A stretch of 48,220 nt of DNA from Candidatus Hydrogenedentota bacterium (GTDB lineage: Bacteria > Hydrogenedentota > Hydrogenedentia > Hydrogenedentales > SLHB01). This document shows, piece by piece, positions 33,088 to 42,143 of this stretch. Made by a program: the position numbers and the translations under genes. The notes under the pieces were generated by a model, which was given only the letters and a program-made list of their open reading frames with translations, was not told the origin of the DNA and searched no databases. The stretch's first letter is position 1; each line of letters opens with the position of its first letter. The stretch lies in contig JAIBAQ010000022.1 of assembly GCA_019695095.1 (NCBI GenBank), positions 1-48,220 on the forward strand, in the 5' to 3' direction.

Positions 33088-35421
33088 TCAGATTACTACG
33101 CAGTCGGCGTTTGCCCGGCTCGAAAGATAATCGTGAATGGCCTTGGCCGCGCGTTTTCCGGCGCCCATGGCCTCGATTACCGTCGCAGCCCCGGTCACGA
33201 TATCGCCCCCAGCATACACGCCGGGCAGGTTGGTCGCCCCCGAAACCGGATCGGCAACAATATTTCCCCACTTGTTGAGCTGGATACCCTTCGTAGCGCC
33301 CGTCAGCAGAGGATTCGCGCGAGACCCCAGGGCCGGTATCACCATGTCGCAGGGAATCTGGAATTCGCTTCCCGCGACCGGGATTGGCCTGCGGCGGCCC
33401 GACGCGTCCGGCTCGCCAAGCGACATTCGGATGCACTCCATCGCACACACGCGGCCTTGATCGTCGCCCACCAACGAAACCGGCGCGGCAAGCAGATGGA
33501 AGACGACTCCTTCTTCGCGCGCATGTTCGACTTCTTCCGCGCGCGCGGGTATCTCCAACTCCGAACGGCGGTAAACGATGGAGACGGTCTTCGCGCCCAG
33601 GCGCACCGCGACCCGCGCCGCATCCATGGCGACGTTGCCCGCGCCTACGACTGCCACGCGCTGACCAACAAACACCGGGGTTTGGTACTCGCCAAACCGA
33701 TATGCCTTCATCAGGTTCACTCGCGTAAGGAACTCGTTGGCGCTGTACACACCGACCAGATTCTCGCCGGGAATGTCCATGAACACGGGCGCGCCCGCGC
33801 CCACGCCAATGAACACCGCACTGAATCCGCTCTCGAATAGAGACTCAATGGTGAGGACCTTGCCGATCACCATGTTCAACTCGATCTGAACGCCGAGGCT
33901 CTTGATGTAATCGACCTCGCGGTCGACGATGGCCTTGGGCAGACGAAACTCGGGTATGCCGTAGCGAAGCACGCCGCCCGTGTCGTGGAACGCTTCGTAA
34001 ATCGTGACGTTGTAGCCCAGTCGCGCGAGATCGCCCGCGCAGGTCAGCCCTCCGGGACCGCACCCGATAACGGCGACCTTCTGTCCTCGTGGTTTCACGT
34101 GGAAGGGCTGCGGCGGCACGTGTTCGGCTTCCCAATCCGCGATGAATCGTTCCAGGGAACCGATTGCAACGGGCCGTTCCGATTTACCCACGACGCACCG
34201 TTGTTCGCACTGCTTTTCTTGCGGACAAACGCGGCCGCACACAGCGGGCAGGTTGTTCTTCTCTTTGATGATACGCGCGGCAAGGGGCAGATCGCCTTTG
34301 ACGATGGCCTGAATAAACGCGCGGATATCGACCTCGACGGGGCATCCTTCGATGCATGCGGCGCGTTCGCAGCCGCGGCAGCGCAGGGCCTCGGCAAGCG
34401 CCTCCTCGGGCGTGTACGCCCGCTTCACCTCTTCGAACGTCGTGCGATGCTTGATGAGTTCGCCGATGGATTGCAGCACGCTCAAGGCCGCCGATTCTTC
34501 GAAGTACTTGGAGTAATGCTTCTGGTTTCGCGACTCAAGCGCCGCGACCATTTCCTGGATGCTTTCCTCGAATCGGCATGCGTGGCCGTCAATCGGCACT
34601 CTCGCGCGGCCTTCCAGGGCGCTCGCCTCTTGGGTCTTATACGTGCGCTGGCGTATCGTCAATTCGTCGAAATCGACGATAGCGCCGTCAAACTCCGGGC
34701 CGTCGACGCAGGCGTATTTCACCTCGCCGCCCACCGTGACGCGGCATCCGCCGCACATACCGGTCCCGTCCACCATAACGGGGTTCAGGCTGACGACGAC
34801 GGGGAGTCCGTGGCGTTTGCAGCACTCGGTTACCGCCTTCATGTGCGGCACCGGTCCGATGGCAATCACTTCATCGATGCGCTCGCCCGCCTTGACCAAA
34901 TCGTCCAGCACCTGCGCGGCATAGCCCTTCTGCCCGGACGAACCGTCGTCCGTGGTGACGATTACGCGGTCGCTTACGGCGGCCGCCTTGTCCTGCCAGA
35001 AGAGAAGCGAGGCATTGCGCGCGCCGAGAATCGAGATGACGCGATTGCCCGCGCTGTGATGCGCCTTCATCTGGGGAAACATGGGCGCGAGACCGAGACC
35101 CCCGCACACGCAGCAGATGGTCTTGCCGGGGCCGTGAATGTCCCGGTCTTTGCCGAGTGGCCCAACGACGTCTATGTAGTGTTGGCCAACCTCAAAAGCG
35201 GCCAGGTTTTTCGTACCCAGTCCGATTTCCTGCATGACTAGCGTGATGGTGCCTTCATCGGGATTGGAGTCGGCAATCGTGAGCGGGATGCGCTCGCCAA
35301 ACTCGTCGCCGCGCACCAATACGAAATGACCCGGCCGGGCCGCGCGCGCAATTAACGGCGCGCGAACCTCCACCTCAACGATTTGCTCAGATAGCCGCCG
35401 TTTTGCAGTCAGAGTGAACAT
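33088..35421 (-). CDS. fused NfnA-NfnB type NAD(P)H oxidoreductase (GltD-like)
   Basis: 777 residues in one chain. The N-terminal part (1-260) is ferredoxin-NADP reductase/NfnA-like: FAD region 'RPGHFVLVRGDEFGERIPLTI', NAD region 'CCVCGGLGLAPM', and a [2Fe-2S] site Asp218..Cys223-x2-Cys226..Cys238. The C-terminal part is GltD/NfnB-like: Cys348, 351, 356, 360 and 395, 399, 405, 409 for two [4Fe-4S] clusters, FAD motif 'VIGCGPGGL', NADPH motif 'VVGAGNVAMD' and 'VYAGGDIVTGAATV'. Nfn couples NADH, NADPH and ferredoxin by electron bifurcation. ATG 35421 has GGGAG about nine bases upstream; the frame open to 35526 is rejected. It follows guaA by 153 bases. Confidence 0.9.
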   Translation of the reverse strand: MFTLTAKRRLSEQIVEVEVRAPLIARAARPGHFVLVRGDEFGERIPLTIADSNPDEGTITLVMQEIGLGTKNLAAFEVGQHYIDVVGPLGKDRDIHGPGKTICCVCGGLGLAPMFPQMKAHHSAGNRVISILGARNASLLFWQDKAAAVSDRVIVTTDDGSSGQKGYAAQVLDDLVKAGERIDEVIAIGPVPHMKAVTECCKRHGLPVVVSLNPVMVDGTGMCGGCRVTVGGEVKYACVDGPEFDGAIVDFDELTIRQRTYKTQEASALEGRARVPIDGHACRFEESIQEMVAALESRNQKHYSKYFEESAALSVLQSIGELIKHRTTFEEVKRAYTPEEALAEALRCRGCERAACIEGCPVEVDIRAFIQAIVKGDLPLAARIIKEKNNLPAVCGRVCPQEKQCEQRCVVGKSERPVAIGSLERFIADWEAEHVPPQPFHVKPRGQKVAVIGCGPGGLTCAGDLARLGYNVTIYEAFHDTGGVLRYGIPEFRLPKAIVDREVDYIKSLGVQIELNMVIGKVLTIESLFESGFSAVFIGVGAGAPVFMDIPGENLVGVYSANEFLTRVNLMKAYRFGEYQTPVFVGQRVAVVGAGNVAMDAARVAVRLGAKTVSIVYRRSELEIPARAEEVEHAREEGVVFHLLAAPVSLVGDDQGRVCAMECIRMSLGEPDASGRRRPIPVAGSEFQIPCDMVIPALGSRANPLLTGATKGIQLNKWGNIVADPVSGATNLPGVYAGGDIVTGAATVIEAMGAGKRAAKAIHDYLSSRANADCVVI

Positions 35422-35546
35422 TCGACTTGCTCCCAAACTTGGGTGGGCACTGCTTTCATCCCCATTGGAAAATGAATTCTCCGCCGCTTGGCCACCTGCA
35501 AACGGCCAAGCCACGGTTGACGCCACGCGCAGATACTTCGCGCATC

Positions 35547-35564
35547 GGCCGGAACAAACCGGCC
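35547..35564 (-). other. short hairpin between guaA and the oxidoreductase gene
   Basis: GGCCGG-N6-CCGGCC six-base stem placed about ten bases past the guaA stop. No T-run follows on the minus strand, so it is not a convincing terminator. It may stabilise the guaBA mRNA end. Confidence 0.4.
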
Positions 35565-35574
35565 TAGTTTAACT

Positions 35575-37122
35575 CTACTCCCACTCGATGGTGCCCGGAG
35601 GTTTCGAGGTAACATCGTAGAGAACGCGATTGATATGTTTCACTTCGTTGCAGATACGATTGGCGACGCGCTGGAGGACGTCCGGCGGAAAGCGGAACCA
35701 ATCCGCCGTCATCGCGTCTTCGCTCGTGACTGCGCGCAGACTGCAAACTTCTTCGTAGGTGCGTTCATCCCCCTGGACGCCCACGCTTCTTACCGGAAGC
35801 AAGCACACAAGCGCTTGCCAAATCTCTCCGTACAATTCCGCCCGCTTAATCTCGTCGATGAAAATGGCATCCGCGTCGCGCAGCGTGTCGAGACGCTCTT
35901 TCGTCACCGCGCCGATGCATCGCACGCCCAAACCGGGGCCGGGGAACGGGTGCCGCCAGACGATCTCATCGGGCAAGCCCAGTTCCTTGCCGAGCGCGCG
36001 AACTTCATCCTTGAACAGTTCCCGCAGCGGCTCCACCAGTTCGAGGTTCATGTGCTCGGGCAGACCACCGACATTGTGATGGCTCTTAATCGTCACCGAG
36101 GGGCCGCCCGTGGCGGACACGCTTTCGATAACATCGGGATACAGCGTACCTTGTGCAAGGAAATCGACTTTGCCGAGACGATTGGCCTCTTCCTCGAACA
36201 CGTCGATAAACAGACTGCCGATAATCTTGCGCTTCTGTTCGGGGTCGCTCACGCCGGCAAGCGCCGCGAGAAAGCGATCTTCGGCATCGACGTAGTGAAG
36301 GTCGACGTGAAAATTGTCGCGGAAGACCCGTTGCACCAACTCGGCTTCGCCCTTGCGCAAGAGGCCGTTATTGACGAAGACACACGCGAGGCGGTCGCCG
36401 ATGGCGCGGTGTATCAACATCGCCGCGACGCTCGAATCGACGCCGCCGCTCAATCCGCACACGACGCGCCCGTCGCCGACCTGCGCACGGATTTCTTCAA
36501 TGGCCACATCGACATAGGAACCCATGTCCCAATCCGCGGGGCAGCCGCAGATGGTGTGCACGAAATTGGAGAGGACCTTGGTCCCTTGCGGCGTGTGAAC
36601 GACCTCGGGGTGAAACTGCACGCCGTAAAACCGGCGCTGCTTGTCAGCGATGGCCGCAAACGCGCAGTTTTCCGTCGTGCCGATGGTGGTGAAACCGGGG
36701 GCGAGCTTCGTGATGGAGTCGCCGTGGCTCATCCACACTTGCGTGCGGGGATCGATGCCGTCGAGGAAACCGGTGTTGTCGGTATGCTCCAGATGAGCGA
36801 TGCCGTACTCGCGTTTGGCGGCGCGCTCCACTTTTCCGCCGAGCATATCGGCGAAGAGCTGGACGCCGTAACAGATGCCGAGGATGGGAATGCCCAGTTC
36901 GAAAATGGCGGGGTCGGGCTTGGGCGCGCCCTGGGCATGGACGCTTGCCGGGCCGCCGCTGAAGATGATGCCGGCAGGCTTGCGCGCTTTGATGTCTTCC
37001 ACGGACACGTTGTACGGAAGGATCAGGCTGAACACCTTCGCTTCACGCACGCGCCGGGCGATGAGCTTGCTGTACTGCGCTCCGAAGTCGAGGACGATGA
37101 TGGGCCGGTTGTGTTCTTGCAT
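35575..37122 (-). CDS. guaA: GMP synthase (glutamine-hydrolysing)
   Basis: 515 residues, normal length. It aminates XMP to GMP. The glutamine amidotransferase domain has Cys84 in 'GICYGVQ' with His171 and Glu173 ('FHPEV'). The ATP-pyrophosphatase domain has the PP-loop SGGVDS (225-230), and the C-terminal dimerisation domain ends with the family's 'PPGTIEWE'. All catalytic residues are present. It begins 28 bases after guaB, so both belong to one operon for GMP synthesis from IMP. Confidence 0.97.
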   Translation of the reverse strand: MQEHNRPIIVLDFGAQYSKLIARRVREAKVFSLILPYNVSVEDIKARKPAGIIFSGGPASVHAQGAPKPDPAIFELGIPILGICYGVQLFADMLGGKVERAAKREYGIAHLEHTDNTGFLDGIDPRTQVWMSHGDSITKLAPGFTTIGTTENCAFAAIADKQRRFYGVQFHPEVVHTPQGTKVLSNFVHTICGCPADWDMGSYVDVAIEEIRAQVGDGRVVCGLSGGVDSSVAAMLIHRAIGDRLACVFVNNGLLRKGEAELVQRVFRDNFHVDLHYVDAEDRFLAALAGVSDPEQKRKIIGSLFIDVFEEEANRLGKVDFLAQGTLYPDVIESVSATGGPSVTIKSHHNVGGLPEHMNLELVEPLRELFKDEVRALGKELGLPDEIVWRHPFPGPGLGVRCIGAVTKERLDTLRDADAIFIDEIKRAELYGEIWQALVCLLPVRSVGVQGDERTYEEVCSLRAVTSEDAMTADWFRFPPDVLQRVANRICNEVKHINRVLYDVTSKPPGTIEWE

Positions 37123-37149
37123 TGCCGTTGCCGTTCTTGGTGACTGCGC

Positions 37150-38658
37150 TTAAGTCTCCGACGTTATGTCGCTCTCTTTGAGAAGGACATCATGAGCCCC
37201 GCCTTCGCGAATGCTGGTCGCGGAGACGAGCGTGAGGCGCGCGGTATCGTGCAATTCCGCGATGCTTCGCGCGCCGCAATTGCTCATGGTCGAACGAATC
37301 TTGCTAAGTGTGATGGCGAGGTTGTCTTTCAGACGGCCCGCGTACGGGACATACGCATCGACGCCTTCCTCGAAGGACAGCTTCGACGCGCCCCCGGTGT
37401 CATACCGCTGCCAGTTGCGGGCGCGGTCCGAGCCTTCCCCCCAATATTCCTTCATGTAATTGCCGCGAACGCGAATCTTGCGGCCAGGCGCTTCGTCGAA
37501 CCGGGCGAAGTAGCGGCCCTGCATGACGAAGTCTGCGCCCATGGCCATCGCGAGCACGACGTGGTAGTCGTGAACGATGCCGCCGTCGGAACACAGCGGC
37601 ACGTAGACGCCGGTGTCCTTGCAATAGGCGTCGCGCGCTTTGACCGTCTCGATAAGCGCGGTGGCTTGTCCGCGGCCAATGCCCTTCTGCTCGCGCGTGA
37701 TGCAGATTGATGCCGGGCCCACGCCCACTTTCACGAAATCCGCGCCCGCATCCGCAAGATAACGGAATCCGTCTTCTTCGACGACATTACCGGCGCCAAC
37801 GCGGACATGTTGCCCGAAACTCGACTTAATCCATTGAATGGTCTCGGCTTGCCACTCCGAATAGCCGTCAGAAGAATCGATGCACAGCACGTCGGCCCCT
37901 GCTTCAAGCAACGCGGGAACGCGCTCCTGATAGTCGCGGGTATTGATGCCCGCGCCGACGAGGAGGCGTTTGTGGTCGTCGACCAATTCCTCGGGGTTCT
38001 CCCGATGAGCGTCGTAGTCCTTGCGAAATACGAGGTAACGAAGGCTCTGGTCATCGCTCACGATGGGGAGACAATTGAGCTTGTACTCCCAAATCATGTC
38101 GTTCGCCTCGCTCAGCGTCATGCCTTCCTTGCCGTACTTGAGCTTCTTGAACGGCGTCATGAAATCGCTGATAGGCGCTTTGAGGTCGGCCTTGTGAATC
38201 CGGAAATCGCGGCTCGTCAGAATGCCCATGAGCTTGCCCGTGGGCGTGCCGTCCTGCGTGATGGGAATGGTCGAATGCCCGGTTCGCTCAATCGCCGCGA
38301 CCACGTCGCTCAGGGGCTGATCGGGCCGCAGGTTCGTGTCGCTGGTGACAAAGCCCGCCTTGAACTTCTTGACCTTCCGGACCATCTCGACCTGCGATTC
38401 GATGGACTGCGAGACAAAGATGAACGAAATGCCTCCGCAACGCGCCAGCTCGATGGCCATGTTATGGTCCGAGACGGCCTGCATAATGGCGGAAACAAAG
38501 GGGATGTTCAGGGAAAGGTCCGGTTGAGACCCGACGGAATGGCGTACCAAAGGCGTGCGCAGGGAAATCTTGTCCGGCGTGCAGTCTTTGCGCGTCAGAT
38601 TCGGAATCAGCAGATATTCGCTGAAGGTACGAGAAGGCTCGTTATAGTAGAACGCCAT
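37150..38658 (-). CDS. guaB: IMP dehydrogenase with CBS domains
   Basis: 502 residues; oxidises IMP to XMP, the committed step to GMP. The barrel is interrupted by a CBS pair (about 100-215) containing '[10 protein letters not shown]' and 'LPIVSDD'. The active-site loop is '[19 protein letters not shown]' with Cys319; most relatives have GPGSIC, so the Gly-to-Ala change before Ser is a small oddity. The flap region '[10 protein letters not shown]' and '[16 protein letters not shown]' place it in the subgroup with '[10 protein letters not shown]', not the E. coli type. ATG 38658 has AGGAGG nine bases upstream. The sigma-70 promoter upstream drives guaBA. Confidence 0.96.
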   Translation of the reverse strand: MAFYYNEPSRTFSEYLLIPNLTRKDCTPDKISLRTPLVRHSVGSQPDLSLNIPFVSAIMQAVSDHNMAIELARCGGISFIFVSQSIESQVEMVRKVKKFKAGFVTSDTNLRPDQPLSDVVAAIERTGHSTIPITQDGTPTGKLMGILTSRDFRIHKADLKAPISDFMTPFKKLKYGKEGMTLSEANDMIWEYKLNCLPIVSDDQSLRYLVFRKDYDAHRENPEELVDDHKRLLVGAGINTRDYQERVPALLEAGADVLCIDSSDGYSEWQAETIQWIKSSFGQHVRVGAGNVVEEDGFRYLADAGADFVKVGVGPASICITREQKGIGRGQATALIETVKARDAYCKDTGVYVPLCSDGGIVHDYHVVLAMAMGADFVMQGRYFARFDEAPGRKIRVRGNYMKEYWGEGSDRARNWQRYDTGGASKLSFEEGVDAYVPYAGRLKDNLAITLSKIRSTMSNCGARSIAELHDTARLTLVSATSIREGGAHDVLLKESDITSET

Positions 38659-38790
38659 GGCCGGCATCCTCCTGAATAGCGATTGACGCTTCCAACGACG
38701 TTTGGGAACCCGCCACTCCGAGGAAGGAGTTTCCTCCACTGGAGACAGTTCGCCTGTGAAGCTCAAGCGCCGTCATCATAGGAAAAAGAG

Positions 38791-38819
38791 AGTATAATGA
38801 GCGGCCAGAGTGCTGTCAA
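38791..38819 (-). promoter_or_regulatory. sigma-70 promoter of guaBA
   Basis: On the minus strand TTGACA (38819-38814), a 17-base spacer and TATACT (38796-38791). It is a full -35 consensus with ideal spacing and predicts transcription start near 38784, giving a leader of about 125 bases before guaB. The leader contains overlapping short inverted repeats (CTCC..GGAG, GGAAACTCC). Confidence 0.85.
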
Positions 38820-38900
38820 ATTCACAGGCAAATGTCCTAGCGTTTTGGGAGTCAACCCTGCTGAACGCTGGTTGGTTCGCTACCTGGGAGTGGTGCTAAC

Positions 38901-39299
38901 GTGAGTATTTCAAAAGGTTTGATGATTGGCTACGCGCTCGTGCTGTTTGCCGCTTCCTGCACCACGGTCCAGTACACCGGCGAGCCATTGCCGCAGACAA
39001 CGCGCCTTGACGTGTATGTGAAGGATGCGCCTGCCGACCGGCCCCACGTCGAGCTGGGCGAATTGAAGCTGTTCGCGCAGGCCAACCGGGTCAGCGAGAA
39101 CCGTTTGCTCAAACGCGCCGAAAAAGAAGCGATGAAACGCGGCGCGGACGCCATCGTCTACGAATCCATTGAGGTCAAGAACGTACGGGACCGCGACTAC
39201 TACGCCGAGTCCCGCAACCGCGACCAATCCGACGAATTCAGCCGCCCCAACTACGACCGCGTACGCATCATCAAGGCAAAGCTCCTGAAGTTCGAGTAG
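38901..39299 (+). CDS. small lipoprotein of unknown function
   Basis: 132 residues with a signal peptide and lipobox LFAASC (Cys20). The mature part has 'VYVKDAPADRPHVELGELKLFAQ', then 'LKRAEKEAMKRGADAIVYESIEV' and a terminal basic strand 'YDRVRIIKAKLLKF'. The pattern 'aa..A..GADAIV' is shared with RcsF/DUF4156-like small outer-membrane lipoproteins, but the similarity is weak. GTG start follows GGGAG with a rather long spacing. Divergent from the guaB promoter. Confidence 0.7.
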   Translation: MSISKGLMIGYALVLFAASCTTVQYTGEPLPQTTRLDVYVKDAPADRPHVELGELKLFAQANRVSENRLLKRAEKEAMKRGADAIVYESIEVKNVRDRDYYAESRNRDQSDEFSRPNYDRVRIIKAKLLKFE

Positions 39300-39455
39300 C
39301 GTGTGTGCGCTCTGAAACAAACTGTCGTTCTAAGTGGAGGACCGCCGGGCGCGGGTTTTGGTCACGGAAACAGCGGTCGAGTTACTCGCTTCACTCGGCG
39401 ACGGACAACGTGCGCGCCTGTCCCTTCGCCACCGACCACTCAATCTGTTCCTCTG

Positions 39456-39563
39456 GAGCGCTGCAAGCGCGAAATACGCTAGCCTGGGGTTTCGATTCGC
39501 GTCACCGACGCGAATCGAAACCCCAGGTACCAGCCCCCCACCCAACGTGAGCCCTGTAAGGGC
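39456..39563 (+). repeat. solo copy of the REP-like hairpin element
   Basis: The order of parts is the same as in the transposase flanks: GAGCGCTGCAAGCGCGAAATAC, then a perfect 21-bp stem with three-base loop (39483-39527, CCTGGGGTTTCGATTCGCGTC and its complement), then a spacer and GCCCTGTAAGGGC (39551-39563). No transposase is next to it. Confidence 0.85.
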
Positions 39564-39600
39564 GAAAGCAACTTGCAGGGTCCGTTTCTTAGGAGCGCAA

Positions 39601-39644
39601 CGAAGGATCTGGCTTCAAATGCCTTACCTTTGCCAGATCCTTCG
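39601..39644. repeat. 13-bp perfect inverted repeat with 18-base loop
   Basis: CGAAGGATCTGGC (39601-39613) and GCCAGATCCTTCG (39632-39644), followed by 'tccgccttcggcgaactcaggatgac'. The 'agatccttcg....ctcaggatgac' string is known to me as a scattered intergenic repeat of several bacterial groups. It lies at the end of the glycosidase gene. Confidence 0.75.
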
Positions 39645-39680
39645 TCCGCCTTCGGCGAACTCAGGATGACAACGTCGTGA

Positions 39681-41957
39681 TTACTGCGTGCCGCTCGTCC
39701 GCGCGATGCCGTGCGCGGGGACTGCTACCTTGTGCTCCCGCTCCCCAGCGCGAATCGCGACCGTTGCCTCTGCGTCCGTGGTGTTCAGGAGCAGATGGCT
39801 GATGGCGTCGGTTTGGGTGACGAACACGCCGTCTTTGGTCATGGGATACACGGGCAGGCGCAGGCGCTCGAACTCCGCCGTAAGCGTTTTGCCCAGGGCT
39901 TCCCAATCCGCGACGCGTACCACGGAACCCTTGCCGAGACGCCGTCCCTCGCGCGATTTGCCGAACAGGTGTCTTTCGGGCGCGCGGGTCTTCTCCACGC
40001 TCCTGAATTCGCCTACGTCCATGACGATGAGGCGTCCGCCGTCGCGCACCCACCGTGCGATCCGTTTGGCGTCCTTGGTTTCCATGACGCTGCCGTGGGC
40101 AATCACGAGAACGGGGTAGCGGTCGAGCGCGCCGCGCCGCAGCATCGACTCGTCGACGTAGTCGTAGTCGGCGATATCGCGCATGGTCCGGGCCTTATCG
40201 AAATACCTGCCCCACCGGAGCGTCATGTGGACTTCGGGATACCAGAAGGCCACGGGCACCACGGGGTTAGGCACGTGAAAGAGGTGGTGGAGATTGGCCT
40301 GCTGCACGTCGATGGACGGCGCACGGCTGACGAGATTGGCGGCGTAGTCGTGGAGCTGGTTCGCGCCGGAGGCTGTCGCATTGTAGATGCGCGCGACGAC
40401 CCCGCGCTCGTCCTCGGGACCAGCGGGTTCGAACCCGAAGTAGGCCCCGTAATGCCGGCCCGCCGCAGCCACCCATCGGGTGATGGCGAAGTTGGCGGTG
40501 TAGTCGGAACCCTCGTTGGTGATGCGGACCCCGGCATCGTGCTTCGCGGCCACGCGGCATTGTTCGGCGAAGTTCGAGCCGTGCTCGGGCGGGGCATCGC
40601 CGCCGGTGCACAGGTAGATGGGCGTGTCGGGGAAATGGCGCCGGGTCGCCGCCATCCACCAGTCGGCGAACTCGGTCATCGAGGCACGGTACCAGTCCAC
40701 GAAATCCAGCCAATGGCGGCGGGTCTCGGGGGAGGCGTCGGCCAGACTGTTGCGAAACGCCTTCATATCCCTTTCGCCTTCAATGGGATAACTCACCGTA
40801 TCCCATGATTGAAAGTCCGTGCCCCAGACTCCGTTGAGGCGGCGCAAGGTCGCGTACTTCTTCCGGGCATAGGCCTGGAAGTCGGCCCGGGCATAGGGGT
40901 CGCCGCACCAGAACCCTTGATGGTTGTGGTATTCGCCGGGGATGAAGAAGGTCCAGCCGCCGCCGGTGACGGAGTAGATCGCCTCGCCGAAGTCGCCTTG
41001 AATGCCCAGCAGTACGGACTCGATTACCCCCTTATCCCGATAACGCTCCGCGAAGGCGGCCAGGAAGCGGTCGATGCGCGCGGGAAGGTTGGGGTTCCAG
41101 AGCGACTCGATTTTGCTGTCGGTTCCGTGTTCGAGGCAACGACAGGGCACATGCTCCTTGCCGGAGCGGAACCAGTTGGGCGTCGAGTAGGCGGGGCCGA
41201 CAATCAGGAATGGCACCCACTTTAAGTCATTGTCCTGAAGTATCTTAACCTGCTTGTCCCACTGCGTCCAGTCCCACTGCCCCTCCCCGGCGCGCTCGCA
41301 TGTTTCCCAGGTCACGTAGCTTTCGACGCTTGTGGCCCCCAAGAGCCGATACAGGGGGCCGTCGGCTTCGGACGGGTCGCCGCCGAAGGTGTAATACATG
41401 TCGCTGGGGCGGGAGGCGCGGTGCTTTCCGGAGAGCGCCTGCTTCATCCGCTCCACGTCAGAAGGCACCGATATGCCCGGGTTCTCCGTATAAACCTCTA
41501 CGCGACCAAGAGTTAGACCGCCTGAACGAAATATCCGGAAATCGGCCCCGCCGTTTTGCAGTCCGGCGAGTTTGGCGTTCGCAACCGAGATGAGGTCTTT
41601 GGCCCAGGTGCGTGAGTCGGTGAAGATCGTTTGCTTGCCCGGCTCGTAGGGCTTGCTCGTCGAGTTGTACTGGAACTCGGAGATGCCGTAGCCGGTATCG
41701 AGGAACTCAACGTAGATAAAGAGCGTCTCGCCGGTCTTGGCTTTCAGGTTTGGGTCAAGCTGAAAGTACAGGTACGAACTGCCGGAAATCTGGGTTACGG
41801 CCTCGCGGCCTTCCACGACCGACCGTTGCCACTGGCCATCGGGTACCAATATCTGCCGAAGCCCTTGTTCGTTTCCAGGTGACCACGACGCCAGAGGGTC
41901 CGCGAAAGCCGTGCTCGCGAACAGGATCGCGGCCAGTAAGCCCGTACACTGCCTCAT
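39681..41957 (-). CDS. secreted GH42-like glycoside hydrolase
   Basis: 758 residues, signal peptide cleaved after AFA (about 19). An N-terminal beta domain (about 20-165) precedes a TIM barrel. The barrel contains 'GATSVESYVTWETCE..GQWDWTQWD', 'LKWVPFLIVGPAYSTPNWF', and 'GIQGDFGEAIY' (likely catalytic acid region). 'WCGDPYARADFQAYARKKYATLRRLNGVWGTDFQSWD' (read in parts) is a strong match to the GH42 beta-galactosidase pattern. A C-terminal trimerisation/Rossmann-like part ('YPVLVIAHGSVMETKDAKRIARWVRDGGRLIVMDVG') fits GH42 too. Galactosidase activity is not proven by sequence, as the group is broad. Confidence 0.78.
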   Translation of the reverse strand: MRQCTGLLAAILFASTAFADPLASWSPGNEQGLRQILVPDGQWQRSVVEGREAVTQISGSSYLYFQLDPNLKAKTGETLFIYVEFLDTGYGISEFQYNSTSKPYEPGKQTIFTDSRTWAKDLISVANAKLAGLQNGGADFRIFRSGGLTLGRVEVYTENPGISVPSDVERMKQALSGKHRASRPSDMYYTFGGDPSEADGPLYRLLGATSVESYVTWETCERAGEGQWDWTQWDKQVKILQDNDLKWVPFLIVGPAYSTPNWFRSGKEHVPCRCLEHGTDSKIESLWNPNLPARIDRFLAAFAERYRDKGVIESVLLGIQGDFGEAIYSVTGGGWTFFIPGEYHNHQGFWCGDPYARADFQAYARKKYATLRRLNGVWGTDFQSWDTVSYPIEGERDMKAFRNSLADASPETRRHWLDFVDWYRASMTEFADWWMAATRRHFPDTPIYLCTGGDAPPEHGSNFAEQCRVAAKHDAGVRITNEGSDYTANFAITRWVAAAGRHYGAYFGFEPAGPEDERGVVARIYNATASGANQLHDYAANLVSRAPSIDVQQANLHHLFHVPNPVVPVAFWYPEVHMTLRWGRYFDKARTMRDIADYDYVDESMLRRGALDRYPVLVIAHGSVMETKDAKRIARWVRDGGRLIVMDVGEFRSVEKTRAPERHLFGKSREGRRLGKGSVVRVADWEALGKTLTAEFERLRLPVYPMTKDGVFVTQTDAISHLLLNTTDAEATVAIRAGEREHKVAVPAHGIARTSGTQ

Positions 41958-42143
41958 TCAAAGATCCCCCCTCTGTTGTGTACCCTCTGCTTCGACATGT
42001 GCATGCGCCCACTGCTAATGAGCGCAAGCGCCTTGCCCTATGCTACACTGAGCGACCCCGCGCTGTCGCGGGGAACATTCCCACGTCGCGCACGGTTACT
42101 TTGAAGCTAACAATAGTATCTACCCGAGTTTAGAAGCGATTTC

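Larger units (their letters stand above)
39300..39680. other. 381-base intergenic region with repeats
   Basis: Between two genes that converge. It holds the solo hairpin element (39456-39563) and the 13-bp inverted repeat (39601-39644). No gene is visible; either structure could end transcription from both sides, though neither has a T-run. Confidence 0.6.

Noticed and set aside
35635-37143. 502-codon open frame antisense to guaA
   Set aside because: It mirrors the guaA codons, has low-complexity composition and no recognisable motif; high-GC genes commonly leave such antisense open frames.
38659-38790. Purine riboswitch in the guaB leader
   Set aside because: The conserved loop and junction bases of the purine aptamer are not present.
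41958-42143. Cobalamin or SAM riboswitch upstream of metH
   Set aside because: No B12-box or SAM-box core was found; only a short CCCCGCG/CGCGGGG hairpin (42056-42073) without a T-run.
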